Positions 39,155 to 53,200 are shown, counted from the stretch's first letter. The stretch is 64,000 nt of DNA from Ilex aquifolium (GCA_951799425.1 OX637401.1:32475780-32539779); one strand, 5' to 3'. Notes: generated from the letters alone by a model not told the origin. Translations and numbers: made by a program.

Positions 39155-42100
39155 ATGTGCGATATACTATTTCATTTTAAAGGTGGACTACTTATTACAA
39201 CAAACTTGCGTTACAATAGAGCCCATGCTAGAGGATTTTTCATGACTTTTGATGTGAATAAAATGGTTAGGGATTCAAGAATTCTTTACAATGCCGCAAG
39301 AATCATCTTATTCAGAGACCGGAGTAAAAAGTTATGTCCGAAATACTAAAGAATGGGAAATTACTTTTTTTTCCTAGTGGAGGGGAATGACCAACTATAC
39401 CAAACTTCCATCACCATTTCGATCTTGTTAGAAGATGAATCACCAATTTTGATCTCAATATATTGGTTAGGGTTTCAAGTTCTCATTTCAATGCCGCAAG
39501 AGTTAGCTCAATCCGAGTTCGGGAGAAAAAGTTATGTCCGATATACTATTTCATTTTAAAGGTGGACTACTTATTACACCAAACTTGCGTTACAATAGAG
39601 CCCATGCTAGAGGATTTTTCATGACTTTTGATGGGAATAAAATGGTTAGGGATTCAAAATTCTTTACAATGCCGCAAGAATCATTTTATTCAGAGACCGG
39701 AGTAAAAAGTTATGTCCGAAATACTAAAGAATGGGAAATTACTTTTTTTTCCTAGTGGAGGGGAATGGCCAACTATACCAAACTTCCATCACCATTTCGA
39801 ACTTGTTAGAAGATGAATCACCAATTTTGATCTCAATATATTGGTTAGGGTTTCAAGTTCTCATTTCAATGCCGCAAGAGTTAGCTCAATCCGAGTTCGG
39901 GAGAAAAAGTTATGTGCGATATACTATTTCATTTTAAAGGAGGACTACTTATTACACCAAACTTGCGTTACAATAGAGCTCATGCTAGAGGATTTTTCAT
40001 GACTTTTGATGTGAATAAAATGGTTAGGGATTCAAGAATTCTTTATAATGCAGCAAGAATCATCTTAATCAGAGACCGGAGTAAAAAGTTATGTCAGAAA
40101 TACTAAAAAATAGGAAATTACTTTTTTTTCCTAGTGGAGGGGAATGGCCAACTATACCAAACTTCCATCACCATTTCGAACTTGTTAGAAGATGAATCAC
40201 CAATTTTGATCTCAATATATTGGTTAGGGTTTCAAGTTCTCATTACAATGCCGCAAGAGTTAGCTCAATCCGAGTTCGGGAGAAAAAGTTATGTCGGATA
40301 TACTATTTCATTTTAAAGGAGGAGTACTTATTACACCAAACTTGCGTTACAATAGAGCCCATGCTAGAGGATTTTTCATGACTTTTGATGTGAATAAAAT
40401 GGTTAGGGATTCAAGAATTCTTTACAATGCCGCAAGAATCATCTTAATCAGAGACCGGAGTAAAAAGTTATGTCAGAAATACTAAAGAGTGGGAAATTAC
40501 TTTTTTTTCCTAGTGGAGGGGAATGGCCAACTTTACCAAACTTCCATCACCATTTCGAACTTGTTAGAAGATGAATCACCAATTTTGATCTCAATATATT
40601 GGTTAGGGTTTCAAGTTCTCATTACAATGCCGCAAGAGTTAGCTCAATCCGAGTTCGGGAGAAAAAGTTATGTCCGATATACTATTTCATTTTAAAGGTG
40701 GACTACTTATTACACCAAACTTGCGTTACAATAGAGCCCATGCTAGAGGATTTTTCATGACTTTTGATGTGAATAAAATGGTTAGGGATTCAAGAATTCT
40801 TTACAATGCCGCAAGAATCATCTTAATCAGAGACCGGAGTAAAAAGTTATGTCTGAAATACTAAAGAATGGGAAATTACTTTTTTTTCCTAGTGGAGGGG
40901 AATGGCCAACTATACCAAACTTCCATCACCATTTCGAACTTGTTAGAAGATGAATCACCAATTTTGATCTCAATATATTGGTTAGGGTTTCAAGTTCTCA
41001 TTTCAATGCCGCAAGAGTTAGCTCAATGCGAGTTCGGGAGAAAAAGTTATGTCCGATATACTATATCATTTTAAAGGTGGACTACTTATTACACCAAACT
41101 TGCGTTACAATAGAGCCCATGCTAGAGGATTTTTCATGACTTTTGATGTGAATAAAATGGTTAGGGATTCAAGAATTCTTTACAATGCCGCAAGAATCAT
41201 CTTATTCAGAGACCGGAGTAAAAAGTTATGTCCGAAATACTAAAGAATGGGAAATTACTTTTTTTTCCTAGTGGAGGGGAATGACCAACTATACCAAACT
41301 TCCATCACCATTTCGAACTTGTTAGAAGATGAGTCACCAATTTTGATCTCAATATATTGGTTAGGGTTTCAAGTTCTCATTTCAATGCCGCAAGAGTTAG
41401 CTCAATCCGAGTTCGGGAGAAAAAGTTATGTCCGATATACTAATTCATTTTAAAGGTGGACTACTTATTACACCAAACTTGCGTTACAATAGAGCCCATG
41501 CTAGAGGATTTTTCATGACTTTTGATGGGAATAAAATGGTTAGGGATTCAAGAATTCTTTACAATGCCGCAAGAATCATCTTATTCAGAGACCGGAGTAA
41601 AAAGTTATGTCCGAAATACTAAAGAATGGGAAATTACTTTTTTTTCCTAGTGGAGGGGAATGGCCAACTATACCAAACTTCCATCAGCATTTCGAACTTG
41701 TTAGAAGATGAATCACCAATTTTGATCTCAATATATTGGTTAGGGTTTCAAGTTCTGATTTCAATGCCGCAAGAGTTAGCTCAATCCGAGTTCGGGAGAA
41801 AAAGTTATGTGCGATATACTATTTCATTTTAAAGGAGGACTACTTATTACACCAAACTTGCGTTACAATAGAGCCCATGCTAGAGGATTTTTCATGACTT
41901 TTGATGTGAATAAAATGGTTAGGGATTCAAGAATTCTTTATAATGCAGCAAGAATCATCTTAATCAGAGACCGGAGTAAAAAGTTATGTCAGAAATACTA
42001 AAAAATAGGAAATTACTTTTTTTTCCTAGTGGAGGGGAATGGCCAACTATACCAAACTTCCATCACCATTTCGAACTTGTTAGAAGATGAATCACCAATT

Positions 42101-42564
42101 TTGATCTCAATATATTGGTTAGGGTTTCAAGTTCTCATTACAATGCCGCAAGAGTTAGCTCAATCCGAGTTCGGGAGAAAAAGTTATGTCGGATATACTA
42201 TTTCATTTTAAAGGAGGAGTACTTATTACACCAAACTTGCGTTACAATAGAGCCCATGCTAGAGGATTTTTCATGACTTTTGATGTGAATAAAATGGTTA
42301 GGGATTCAAGAATTCTTTACAATGCAGCAAGAATCATCTTAATCAGAGACCGGAGTAAAAAGTTATGTCAGAAATACTAATGAATGGGAAATTACTTTTT
42401 TTTCCTAGTGGAGGGGAATGGCCAACTATACCAAACTTCCATCACCATTTCGAACTTGTTAGAAGATGAATCACCAATTTTGATCTCAATATATTGGTTA
42501 GGGTTTCAAGTTCTCATTTCAATGCCGCAAGAGTTAGCTCAATCCGAGTTCGGGAGAAAAAGTT
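39155..42564 (+). repeat. Nine-unit higher-order repeat, 3,410 bp, copy 1
   Basis: Unit starts are 39155, 39534, 39912, 40291, 40670, 41049, 41428, 41807 and 42186. Unit markers are: attacaacaaac in the first; a one-base loss (gattcaaaattc) in the second, making it 378 bp; agagctcatg in the third; ggaggagtac in the fourth and ninth; tgtctgaaat in the fifth. The rest follow classes 1-2-3. The class order is 1-2-3-4-x-1-2-3-4, so the nine-mer looks like two tetramers plus one unit. Confidence 0.87.
39534..39911 (+). repeat. 378-bp unit with one-base loss in half A
   Basis: Half A reads gattcaaaattctttac near 39651 in place of gattcaagaattctttac. The loss also destroys the GAATTC site. It is a class-2 unit (gatgggaat). 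The same lesion is found in the units starting at 42944, 46354 and 47490, so it is a single event later amplified. Confidence 0.9.
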
Positions 42565-45500
42565 ATGTGCGATATACTATTTCATTTTAAAGGTGGACTA
42601 CTTATTACAACAAACTTGCGTTACAATAGAGCCCATGCTAGAGGATTTTTCATGACTTTTGATGTGAATAAAATGGTTAGGGATTCAAGAATTCTTTACA
42701 ATGCCGCAAGAATCATCTTATTCAGAGACCGGAGTAAAAAGTTATGTCCGAAATACTAAAGAATGGGAAATTACTTTTTTTTCCTAGTGGAGGGGAATGA
42801 CCAACTATACCAAACTTCCATCACCATTTCGATCTTGTTAGAAGATGAATCACCAATTTTGATCTCAATATATTGGTTAGGGTTTCAAGTTCTCATTTCA
42901 ATGCCGCAAGAGTTAGCTCAATCCGAGTTCGGGAGAAAAAGTTATGTCCGATATACTATTTCATTTTAAAGGTGGACTACTTATTACACCAAACTTGCGT
43001 TACAATAGAGCCCATGCTAGAGGATTTTTCATGACTTTTGATGGGAATAAAATGGTTAGGGATTCAAAATTCTTTACAATGCCGCAAGAATCATTTTATT
43101 CAGAGACCGGAGTAAAAAGTTATGTCCGAAATACTAAAGAATGGGAAATTACTTTTTTTTCCTAGTGGAGGGGAATGGCCAACTATACCAAACTTCCATC
43201 ACCATTTCGAACTTGTTAGAAGATGAATCACCAATTTTGATCTCAATATATTGGTTAGGGTTTCAAGTTCTCATTTCAATGCCGCAAGAGTTAGCTCAAT
43301 CCGAGTTCGGGAGAAAAAGTTATGTGCGATATACTATTTCATTTTAAAGGAGGACTACTTATTACACCAAACTTGCGTTACAATAGAGCTCATGCTAGAG
43401 GATTTTTCATGACTTTTGATGTGAATAAAATGGTTAGGGATTCAAGAATTCTTTATAATGCAGCAAGAATCATCTTAATCAGAGACCGGAGTAAAAAGTT
43501 ATGTCAGAAATACTAAAAAATAGGAAATTACTTTTTTTTCCTAGTGGAGGGGAATGGCCAACTATACCAAACTTCCATCACCATTTCGAACTTGTTAGAA
43601 GATGAATCACCAATTTTGATCTCAATATATTGGTTAGGGTTTCAAGTTCTCATTACAATGCCGCAAGAGTTAGCTCAATCCGAGTTCGGGAGAAAAAGTT
43701 ATGTCGGATATACTATTTCATTTTAAAGGAGGAGTACTTATTACACCAAACTTGCGTTACAATAGAGCCCATGCTAGAGGATTTTTCATGACTTTTGATG
43801 TGAATAAAATGGTTAGGGATTCAAGAATTCTTTACAATGCCGCAAGAATCATCTTAATCAGAGACCGGAGTAAAAAGTTATGTCAGAAATACTAAAGAGT
43901 GGGAAATTACTTTTTTTTCCTAGTGGAGGGGAATGGCCAACTTTACCAAACTTCCATCACCATTTCGAACTTGTTAGAAGATGAATCACCAATTTTGATC
44001 TCAATATATTGGTTAGGGTTTCAAGTTCTCATTACAATGCCGCAAGAGTTAGCTCAATCCGAGTTCGGGAGAAAAAGTTATGTCCGATATACTATTTCAT
44101 TTTAAAGGTGGACTACTTATTACACCAAACTTGCGTTACAATAGAGCCCATGCTAGAGGATTTTTCATGACTTTTGATGTGAATAAAATGGTTAGGGATT
44201 CAAGAATTCTTTACAATGCCGCAAGAATCATCTTAATCAGAGACCGGAGTAAAAAGTTATGTCTGAAATACTAAAGAATGGGAAATTACTTTTTTTTCCT
44301 AGTGGAGGGGAATGGCCAACTATACCAAACTTCCATCACCATTTCGAACTTGTTAGAAGATGAATCACCAATTTTGATCTCAATATATTGGTTAGGGTTT
44401 CAAGTTCTCATTTCAATGCCGCAAGAGTTAGCTCAATGCGAGTTCGGGAGAAAAAGTTATGTCCGATATACTATATCATTTTAAAGGTGGACTACTTATT
44501 ACACCAAACTTGCGTTACAATAGAGCCCATGCTAGAGGATTTTTCATGACTTTTGATGTGAATAAAATGGTTAGGGATTCAAGAATTCTTTACAATGCCG
44601 CAAGAATCATCTTATTCAGAGACCGGAGTAAAAAGTTATGTCCGAAATACTAAAGAATGGGAAATTACTTTTTTTTCCTAGTGGAGGGGAATGACCAACT
44701 ATACCAAACTTCCATCACCATTTCGAACTTGTTAGAAGATGAGTCACCAATTTTGATCTCAATATATTGGTTAGGGTTTCAAGTTCTCATTTCAATGCCG
44801 CAAGAGTTAGCTCAATCCGAGTTCGGGAGAAAAAGTTATGTCCGATATACTAATTCATTTTAAAGGTGGACTACTTATTACACCAAACTTGCGTTACAAT
44901 AGAGCCCATGCTAGAGGATTTTTCATGACTTTTGATGGGAATAAAATGGTTAGGGATTCAAGAATTCTTTACAATGCCGCAAGAATCATCTTATTCAGAG
45001 ACCGGAGTAAAAAGTTATGTCCGAAATACTAAAGAATGGGAAATTACTTTTTTTTCCTAGTGGAGGGGAATGGCCAACTATACCAAACTTCCATCAGCAT
45101 TTCGAACTTGTTAGAAGATGAATCACCAATTTTGATCTCAATATATTGGTTAGGGTTTCAAGTTCTGATTTCAATGCCGCAAGAGTTAGCTCAATCCGAG
45201 TTCGGGAGAAAAAGTTATGTGCGATATACTATTTCATTTTAAAGGAGGACTACTTATTACACCAAACTTGCGTTACAATAGAGCCCATGCTAGAGGATTT
45301 TTCATGACTTTTGATGTGAATAAAATGGTTAGGGATTCAAGAATTCTTTATAATGCAGCAAGAATCATCTTAATCAGAGACCGGAGTAAAAAGTTATGTC
45401 AGAAATACTAAAAAATAGGAAATTACTTTTTTTTCCTAGTGGAGGGGAATGGCCAACTATACCAAACTTCCATCACCATTTCGAACTTGTTAGAAGATGA

Positions 45501-45974
45501 ATCACCAATTTTGATCTCAATATATTGGTTAGGGTTTCAAGTTCTCATTACAATGCCGCAAGAGTTAGCTCAATCCGAGTTCGGGAGAAAAAGTTATGTC
45601 GGATATACTATTTCATTTTAAAGGAGGAGTACTTATTACACCAAACTTGCGTTACAATAGAGCCCATGCTAGAGGATTTTTCATGACTTTTGATGTGAAT
45701 AAAATGGTTAGGGATTCAAGAATTCTTTACAATGCAGCAAGAATCATCTTAATCAGAGACCGGAGTAAAAAGTTATGTCAGAAATACTAATGAATGGGAA
45801 ATTACTTTTTTTTCCTAGTGGAGGGGAATGGCCAACTATACCAAACTTCCATCACCATTTCGAACTTGTTAGAAGATGAATCACCAATTTTGATCTCAAT
45901 ATATTGGTTAGGGTTTCAAGTTCTCATTTCAATGCCGCAAGAGTTAGCTCAATCCGAGTTCGGGAGAAAAAGTT
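42565..45974 (+). repeat. Nine-unit higher-order repeat, 3,410 bp, copy 2
   Basis: All nine unit markers of copy 1 recur in order at an offset of 3,410 bp, including the 378-bp unit (42944), agagctcatg (43387), ggaggagtac (43730 and near 45625) and the ctttacc change near 43941. I saw no difference between copies 1 and 2. A third copy starts at 45975 and follows the pattern for about two units before the order changes near 46.75 kb. Confidence 0.87.
42944..43321 (+). repeat. 378-bp unit with one-base loss in half A
   Basis: This is the copy of the unit at 39534, 3,410 bp downstream, with the same gattcaaaattc lesion. Confidence 0.9.
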
Positions 45975-46353
45975 ATGTGCGATATACTATTTCATTTTAA
46001 AGGTGGACTACTTATTACAACAAACTTGCGTTACAATAGAGCCCATGCTAGAGGATTTTTCATGACTTTTGATGTGAATAAAATGGTTAGGGATTCAAGA
46101 ATTCTTTACAATGCCGCAAGAATCATCTTATTCAGAGACCGGAGTAAAAAGTTATGTCCGAAATACTAAAGAATGGGAAATTACTTTTTTTTCCTAGTGG
46201 AGGGGAATGACCAACTATACCAAACTTCCATCACCATTTCGATCTTGTTAGAAGATGAATCACCAATTTTGATCTCAATATATTGGTTAGGGTTTCAAGT
46301 TCTCATTTCAATGCCGCAAGAGTTAGCTCAATCCGAGTTCGGGAGAAAAAGTT

Positions 46354-47489
46354 ATGTCCGATATACTATTTCATTTTAAAGGTGGACTACTTATTACACC
46401 AAACTTGCGTTACAATAGAGCCCATGCTAGAGGATTTTTCATGACTTTTGATGGGAATAAAATGGTTAGGGATTCAAAATTCTTTACAATGCCGCAAGAA
46501 TCATTTTATTCAGAGACCGGAGTAAAAAGTTATGTCCGAAATACTAAAGAATGGGAAATTACTTTTTTTTCCTAGTGGAGGGGAATGGCCAACTATACCA
46601 AACTTCCATCACCATTTCGAACTTGTTAGAAGATGAATCACCAATTTTGATCTCAATATATTGGTTAGGGTTTCAAGTTCTCATTTCAATGCCGCAAGAG
46701 TTAGCTCAATCCGAGTTCGGGAGAAAAAGTTATGTGCGATATACTATTTCATTTTAAAGGAGGACTACTTATTACACAAAACTTGCGTTACAATAGAGCT
46801 CATGCTAGAGGATTTTTCATGACTTTTGATGTGAATAAAATGGTTAGGGATTCAAGAATTCTTTATAATGCAGCAAGAATCATCTTAATCAGAGACCGGA
46901 GTAAAAAGTTATGTCAGAAATACTAAAAAATAGGAAATTACTTTTTTTTCCTAGTGGAGGGGAATGGCCAACTATACCAAACTTCCATCACCATTTCGAA
47001 CTTGTTAGAAGATGAATCACCAATTTTGATCTCAATATATTGGTTAGGGTTTCAAGTTCTCATTACAATGCCGCAAGAGTTAGCTCAATCCGAGTTCGGG
47101 AGAAAAAGTTATGTCCGATATACTATTTCATTTTAAAGGAGGACTACTTATTACACCAAACTTGCGTTACAATAGAGCCCATGCTAGAGGATTTTTCATG
47201 ACTTTTGATGTGAATAAAATGGTTAGGGATTCAAGAATTCTTTACAATGCCGCAAGAATCATCTTAATCAGAGACCGGAGTAAAAAGTTATGTCAGAAAT
47301 ACTAAAGAGTGGGAAATTACTTTTTTTTCCTAGTGGAGGGGAATGGCCAACTTTACCAAACTTCCATCACCATTTCGAACTTGTTAGAAGATGAATCACC
47401 AATTTTGATCTCAATATATTGGTTAGGGTTTCAAGTTCTCATTACAATGCCGCAAGAGTTAGCTCAATCCGAGTTCGGGAGAAAAAGTT
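46354..47489 (+). repeat. Three-unit block (1,136 bp), copy 1
   Basis: Units at 46354 (378 bp, gattcaaaattc), 46732 (agagctcatg, with a private attacacaaaac near 46774) and 47111 form a block that is repeated at 47490, 47868 and 48247. This copy is also the start of the third nine-unit repeat, so the three-unit duplication is the younger event. Confidence 0.8.
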
Positions 47490-48625
47490 ATGTCCGATAT
47501 ACTATTTCATTTTAAAGGTGGACTACTTATTACACCAAACTTGCGTTACAATAGAGCCCATGCTAGAGGATTTTTCATGACTTTTGATGGGAATAAAATG
47601 GTTAGGGATTCAAAATTCTTTACAATGCCGCAAGAATCATTTTATTCAGAGACCGGAGTAAAAAGTTATGTCCGAAATACTAAAGAATGGGAAATTACTT
47701 TTTTTTCCTAGTGGAGGGGAATGGCCAACTATACCAAACTTTCATCACCATTTCGAACTTGTTAGAAGATGAATCACCAATTTTGATCTCAATATATTGG
47801 TTAGGGTTTCAAGTTCTCATTTCAATGCCGCAAGAGTTAGCTCAATCCGAGTTCGGGAGAAAAAGTTATGTGCGATATACTATTTCATTTTAAAGGAGGA
47901 CTACTTATTACACCAAACTTGCGTTACAATAGAGCTCATGCTAGAGGATTTTTCATGACTTTTGATGTGAATAAAATGGTTAGGGATTCAAGAATTCTTT
48001 ATAATGCAGCAAGAATCATCTTAATCAGAGACCGGAGTAAAAAGTTATGTCAGAAATACTAAAAAATAGGAAATTACTTTTTTTTCCTAGTGGAGGGGAA
48101 TGGCCAACTATACCAAACTTCCATCACCATTTCGAACTTGTTAGAAGATGAATCACCAATTTTGATCTCAATATATTGGTTAGGGTTTCAAGTTCTCATT
48201 ACAATGCCGCAAGAGTTAGCTCAATCCGAGTTCGGGAGAAAAAGTTATGTCCGATATACTATTTCATTTTAAAGGAGGACTACTTATTACACCAAACTTG
48301 CGTTACAATAGAGCCCATGCTAGAGGATTTTTCATGACTTTTGATGTGAATAAAATGGTTAGGGATTCAAGAATTCTTTACAATGCCGCAAGAATCATCT
48401 TAATCAGAGACCGGAGTAAAAAGTTATGTCAGAAATACTAAAGAGTGGGAAATTACTTTTTTTTCCTAGTGGAGGGGAATGGCCAACTTTACCAAACTTC
48501 CATCACCATTTCGAACTTGTTAGAAGATGAATCACCAATTTTGATCTCAATATATTGGTTAGGGTTTCAAGTTCTCATTACAATGCCGCAAGAGTTAGCT
48601 CAATCCGAGTTCGGGAGAAAAAGTT
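47490..48625 (+). repeat. Three-unit block (1,136 bp), copy 2
   Basis: It repeats the order of 46354-47489, beginning with the same 378-bp lesion and followed by agagctcatg near 47933. It has a private ctttcatcacc near 47739. The upstream half B (cattacaat, ctttacc) differs from that preceding 46354, which puts the left limit of the match near the unit start. Confidence 0.8.
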
Positions 48626-49004
48626 ATGTCCGATATACTATTTCATTTTAAAGGTGGACTACTTATTACACCAAACTTGCGTTACAATAGAGCCCATGCT
48701 AGAGGATTTTTCATGACTTTTGATGTGAATAAAATGGTTAGGGATTCAAGAATTCTTTACAATGCCGCAAGAATCATCTTAATCAGAGACCGGAGTAAAA
48801 AGTTATGTCTGAAATACTAAAGAATGGGAAATTACTTTTTTTTCCTAGTGGAGGGGAATGGCCCACTATACCAAACTTCCATCACCATTTCGAACTTGTT
48901 AGAAGATGAATCACCAATTTTGATCTCAATATATTGGTTAGGGTTTCAAGTTCTCATTTCAATGCCGCAAGAGTTAGCTCAATCCGAGTTCGGGAGAAAA
49001 AGTT

Positions 49005-49443
49005 ATGTCCGATATACTATTTCATTTTAAAGGAGGACTACTTATTACACCAAACTTGCGTTACAATATAGCCCATGCTAGAGGATTTTTCGGAGGACTA
49101 CTTATTACACCAAACTTGCGTTACAATAGAGCCCATGCTAGAGGATTTTTCATGACTTTTGATGTGAATAAAATGGTTAGGGATTCAAGAATTCTTTATA
49201 ATGCAGCAAGAATCATCTTAATCAGAGACCGGAGTAAAAAGTTATGTCAGAAATACTAAAAAATAGGAAATTACTTTTTTTTCCTAGTGGAGGGGAATGG
49301 CCAACTATACCAAACTTCCATCACCATTTCGAACTTGTTAGAAGATGAATCACCAATTTTGATCTCAATATATTGGTTAGGGTTTCAAGTTCTCATTACA
49401 ATGCCGCAAGAGTTAGCTCAATCCGAGTTCGGGAGAAAAAGTT
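49005..49443 (+). repeat. 439-bp unit with a 60-bp internal tandem duplication
   Basis: Within half A, 49032-49091 is repeated directly as 49092-49151. The copies run from ggaggactacttattacacc to ggatttttc and differ at one base (t at 49069 against g at 49129). The 60-bp step lies wholly inside half A and is much shorter than a half-unit, so slippage or replication repair is more likely than unequal crossing-over between units. It is the only such unit in the window and the only length change greater than 2 bp. Confidence 0.95.
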
Positions 49444-50201
49444 ATGTCCGATATACTATTTCATTTTAAAGGAGGACTACTTATTACACCAAACTTGCGT
49501 TACAATAGAGCCCATGCTAGAGGATTTTTCATGACTTTTGATGTGAATAAAATGGTTAGGGATTCAAGAATTCTTTACAATGCCGCAAGAATCATCTTAT
49601 TCAGAGACCGGAGTAAAAAGTTATGTCCGAAATACTAAAGAATGAGAAATTAATTTTTTTTCCTAGTGGAGGGGAATGACCAACTATACCAAACTTCCAT
49701 CACCATTTCGAACTTGTTAGAAGATGAATCACCAATTTTGATCTCAATATATTGGTTAGGGTTTCAAGTTCTCATTTCAATGCCGCAAGAGTTAGCTCAA
49801 TGCGAGTTCGGGAGAAAAAGTTATGTCCGATATACTATTTCATTTTAAAGGTGGACTACTTATTACACCAAACTTGCGTTACAATAGAGCCCATGCTAGA
49901 GGATTTTTCATGACTTTTGATGTGAATAAAATGGTTAGGGATTCAAGAATTCTTTACAATGCAGCAAGAATCATCTTAATCAGAGACCGGAGTAAAAAGT
50001 TATGTCAGAAATACTAAAGAATGGGAAATTACTTTTTTTTCCTAGTGGAGGGGAATGGCCAACTATACCAAACTTCCATCACCATTTCGAACTTGTTAGA
50101 AGATGAATCACCAATTTTGATCTCAATATATTGGTTAGGGTTTCAAGTTCTCATTTCAATGCCGCAAGAGTTAGCTCAATCCGAGTTCGGGAGAAAAAGT
50201 T
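49444..50201 (+). repeat. Two transition units before the right-hand domain
   Basis: The unit at 49444 has several private changes near 49640-49660 (gaatgagaaattaatt). The unit at 49823 combines tgcagcaag, cttaatcag and tgtcagaaat with the ending taaagaatggg. That combination is rare to the left (17933 and its copy) but is the commonest type to the right, so the variant composition of the array changes here. Confidence 0.7.
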
Positions 50202-53200
50202 ATGTCCGATATACTATTTCATTTTAAAGGTGGACTACTTATTACACCAAACTTGCGTTACAATAGAGCCCATGCTAGAGGATTTTTCATGACTTTTGAT
50301 GTGAATAAAATGGTTAGGGATTCAAGAGTTCTTTACAATGCCGCAAGAATCATCTTATTCAGAGACCGGAGTAAAAAGTTATGTCCGAAATACTAAAGAA
50401 TGGGAAATTACTTTTTTTTCCTAGTGGAGGGGAATGGCCAACTATACCAAACTTCCATCACCATTTCGAACTTGTTAGAAGATGAATCACCAATTTTGAT
50501 CTCAATATGTTGGTTAGGGTTTCAAGTTTTCATTTCAATGCCGCAAGAGTTAGCTCAATCCGAGTTCGGGAGAAAAAGTTATGTGCGATATACTATTTCA
50601 TTTTAAAGGAGGACTACTTATTACACCAAACTTGCGTTACAATAGAGCCCATGCTAGAGGATTTTTCATGACTTTTTATGTGAATAAAATGGTTAGGGAT
50701 TCAAGAATTCTTTACAATGCCGCAAGAATCATCTTATTCAGAGACCGGAGTAAAAAGTTATGTCCGAAATACTAAAGAGTGGGAAATTACTTTTTTTTCC
50801 TAGTGGAGGGGAATGGCCAACTATACCAAACTTCCATCACCATTTCGAACTTGTTAGAAGATGAATCACCAATTTTGATCTCAATATATTGGTTAGGGTT
50901 TCAAGTTCTCATTTCAATGCCGCAAGAGTTAGCTCAATCCGAGTTCGGGAGAAAAAGTAATGTCCGATATACTATTTCATTTTAAAGGTGGACTACTTAT
51001 TACACCAAACTTGCGTTACAATAGAGCCCATGCTAGAGGATTTTTCATGACTTTTTATGTTTATAAAATGGTTAGGGATTCAAGAATTCTTTACAATGCC
51101 GCAAGAATCATCTTATTCAGAGACCGGAGTAAAAAGTTATGTCCGAAATACTAAAGAGTGGGAAATTACTTTTTTTTCCTAGTGGAGGGGAATGGCCAAC
51201 TATACCAAACTTCCATCACCATTTCGAACTTGTTAGAAGATGAATCACCAATTTTGATCTCAATATATTGGTTAGGGTTTCAAGTTCTCATTTCAATGCC
51301 GCAAGAGTTAGCTCAATCCGAGTTCGGGAGAAAAAGTAATGTCCGATATACTATTTCATTTTAAAGGTGGACTACTTATTACACCAAACTTGCGTTACAA
51401 TAGAGCCCATGCTAGAGGATTTTTCATGACTTTTGATGTGAATAAAATGGTTAGGGATTCAAGAATTCTTTACAATGCAGCAAGAATCATCTTAATCAGA
51501 GACCGGAGTAAAAAGTTATGTCAGAAATACTAAAGAATGGGAAATTACTTTTTTTTCCTAGTGGAGGGGAATGGCCAACTATACCAAACTTCCATCACCA
51601 TTTCGAACTTGTTAGAAGATGAATCACCAATTTTGATCTCAATATATTGGTTAGGGTTACAAGTTCTCATTTCAATGCCGCAAGAGTTAGCTCAATCCGA
51701 GTTCGGGAGAAAAAGTTATGTCCGATATACTATTTCATTTTAAAGGTGGACTACTTATTACACCAAACTTGCGTTACAATAGAGCCCATGCTAGAGGATT
51801 TTTCATGACTTTTGATGTGAATAAAATGGTTAGGGATTCAAGAATTCTTTACAATGCAGCAAGAATCATCTTAATCAGAGACCGGAGTAAAAAGTTATGT
51901 CAGAAATACTAAAGAATGGGAAATTACTTTTTTTTCCTAGTGGAGGGGAATGGCCAACTATACCAAACTTCCATCACCATTTCGAACTTGTTAGAAGATG
52001 AATCACCAATTTTGATCTCAATATATTGGTTAGGGTTACAAGTTCTCATTTCAATGCCGCAAGAGTTAGCTCAATCCGAGTTCGGGAGAAAAAGTTATGT
52101 GCGATATACTATTTCATTTTAAAGGAGGACTACTTATTACACCAAACTTGCGTTACAATAGAGCCCATGCTAGAGGATTTTTCATGACTTTTGATGTGAA
52201 TAAAATAGTTAGGGATTCAAGAATTCTTTATAATGCAGCAAGAATCATCTTAATCAGAGACCGGAGTAAAAAGTTATGTCAGAAATACTAAAAAATAGGA
52301 AATTACTTTTTTTTCCTAGTGGAGGGGAATGGCCAACTATACCAAACTTCCATCACCATTTCGAACTTGTTAGAAGATGAATCACCAATTTTGATCTCAA
52401 TATATTGGTTAGGGTTTCAAGTTCTCATTACAATGCCGCAAGAGTTAGCTCAATCCGAGTTCGGGAGAAAAAGTTATGTCCGATATACTATTTCATTTTA
52501 AAGGAGGACTACTTATTACATCAAACTTGCGTTACAATAGAGCCCATGCTAGAGGATTTTTCATGACTTTTGATGTGAATAAAATGGTTAGGGATTCAAG
52601 AATTCTTTACAATGCAGCAAGAATCATCTTAATCAGAGACCGGAGTAAATAGTTATGTCAGAAATACTAAAGAATGGGAAATTACTTTTTTTTCCTAGTG
52701 GAGGGGAATGGCCAACTATACCAAACTTCCATCACCATTTCGAACTTGTTAGAAGATGAATCACCAATTTTGATCTCAATATATTGGTTAGGGTTTCAAG
52801 TTCTCATTTCAATGCCGCAAGAGTTAGCTCAATCCGAGTTCGGGAGAAAAAGTAATGTCCGATATACTATTTCATTTTAAAGGTGGACTACTTATTACAC
52901 CAAACTTGCGTTACAATAGAGCCCATGCTAGAGGATTTTTCATGACTTTTGATGTGAATAAAATGGTTAGGGATTCAAGAATTCTTTACAATGCAGCAAG
53001 AATCATCTTAATCAGAGACCGGAGTAAAAAGTTATGTCAGAAATACTAAAGAATGGGAAATTACTTTTTTTTCCTAGTGGAGGGGAATGGCCAACTATAC
53101 CAAACTTCCATCACCATTTCGAACTTGTTAGAAGATGAATCACCAATTTTGATCTCAATATATTGGTTAGGGTTACAAGTTCTCATTTCAATGCCGCAAG

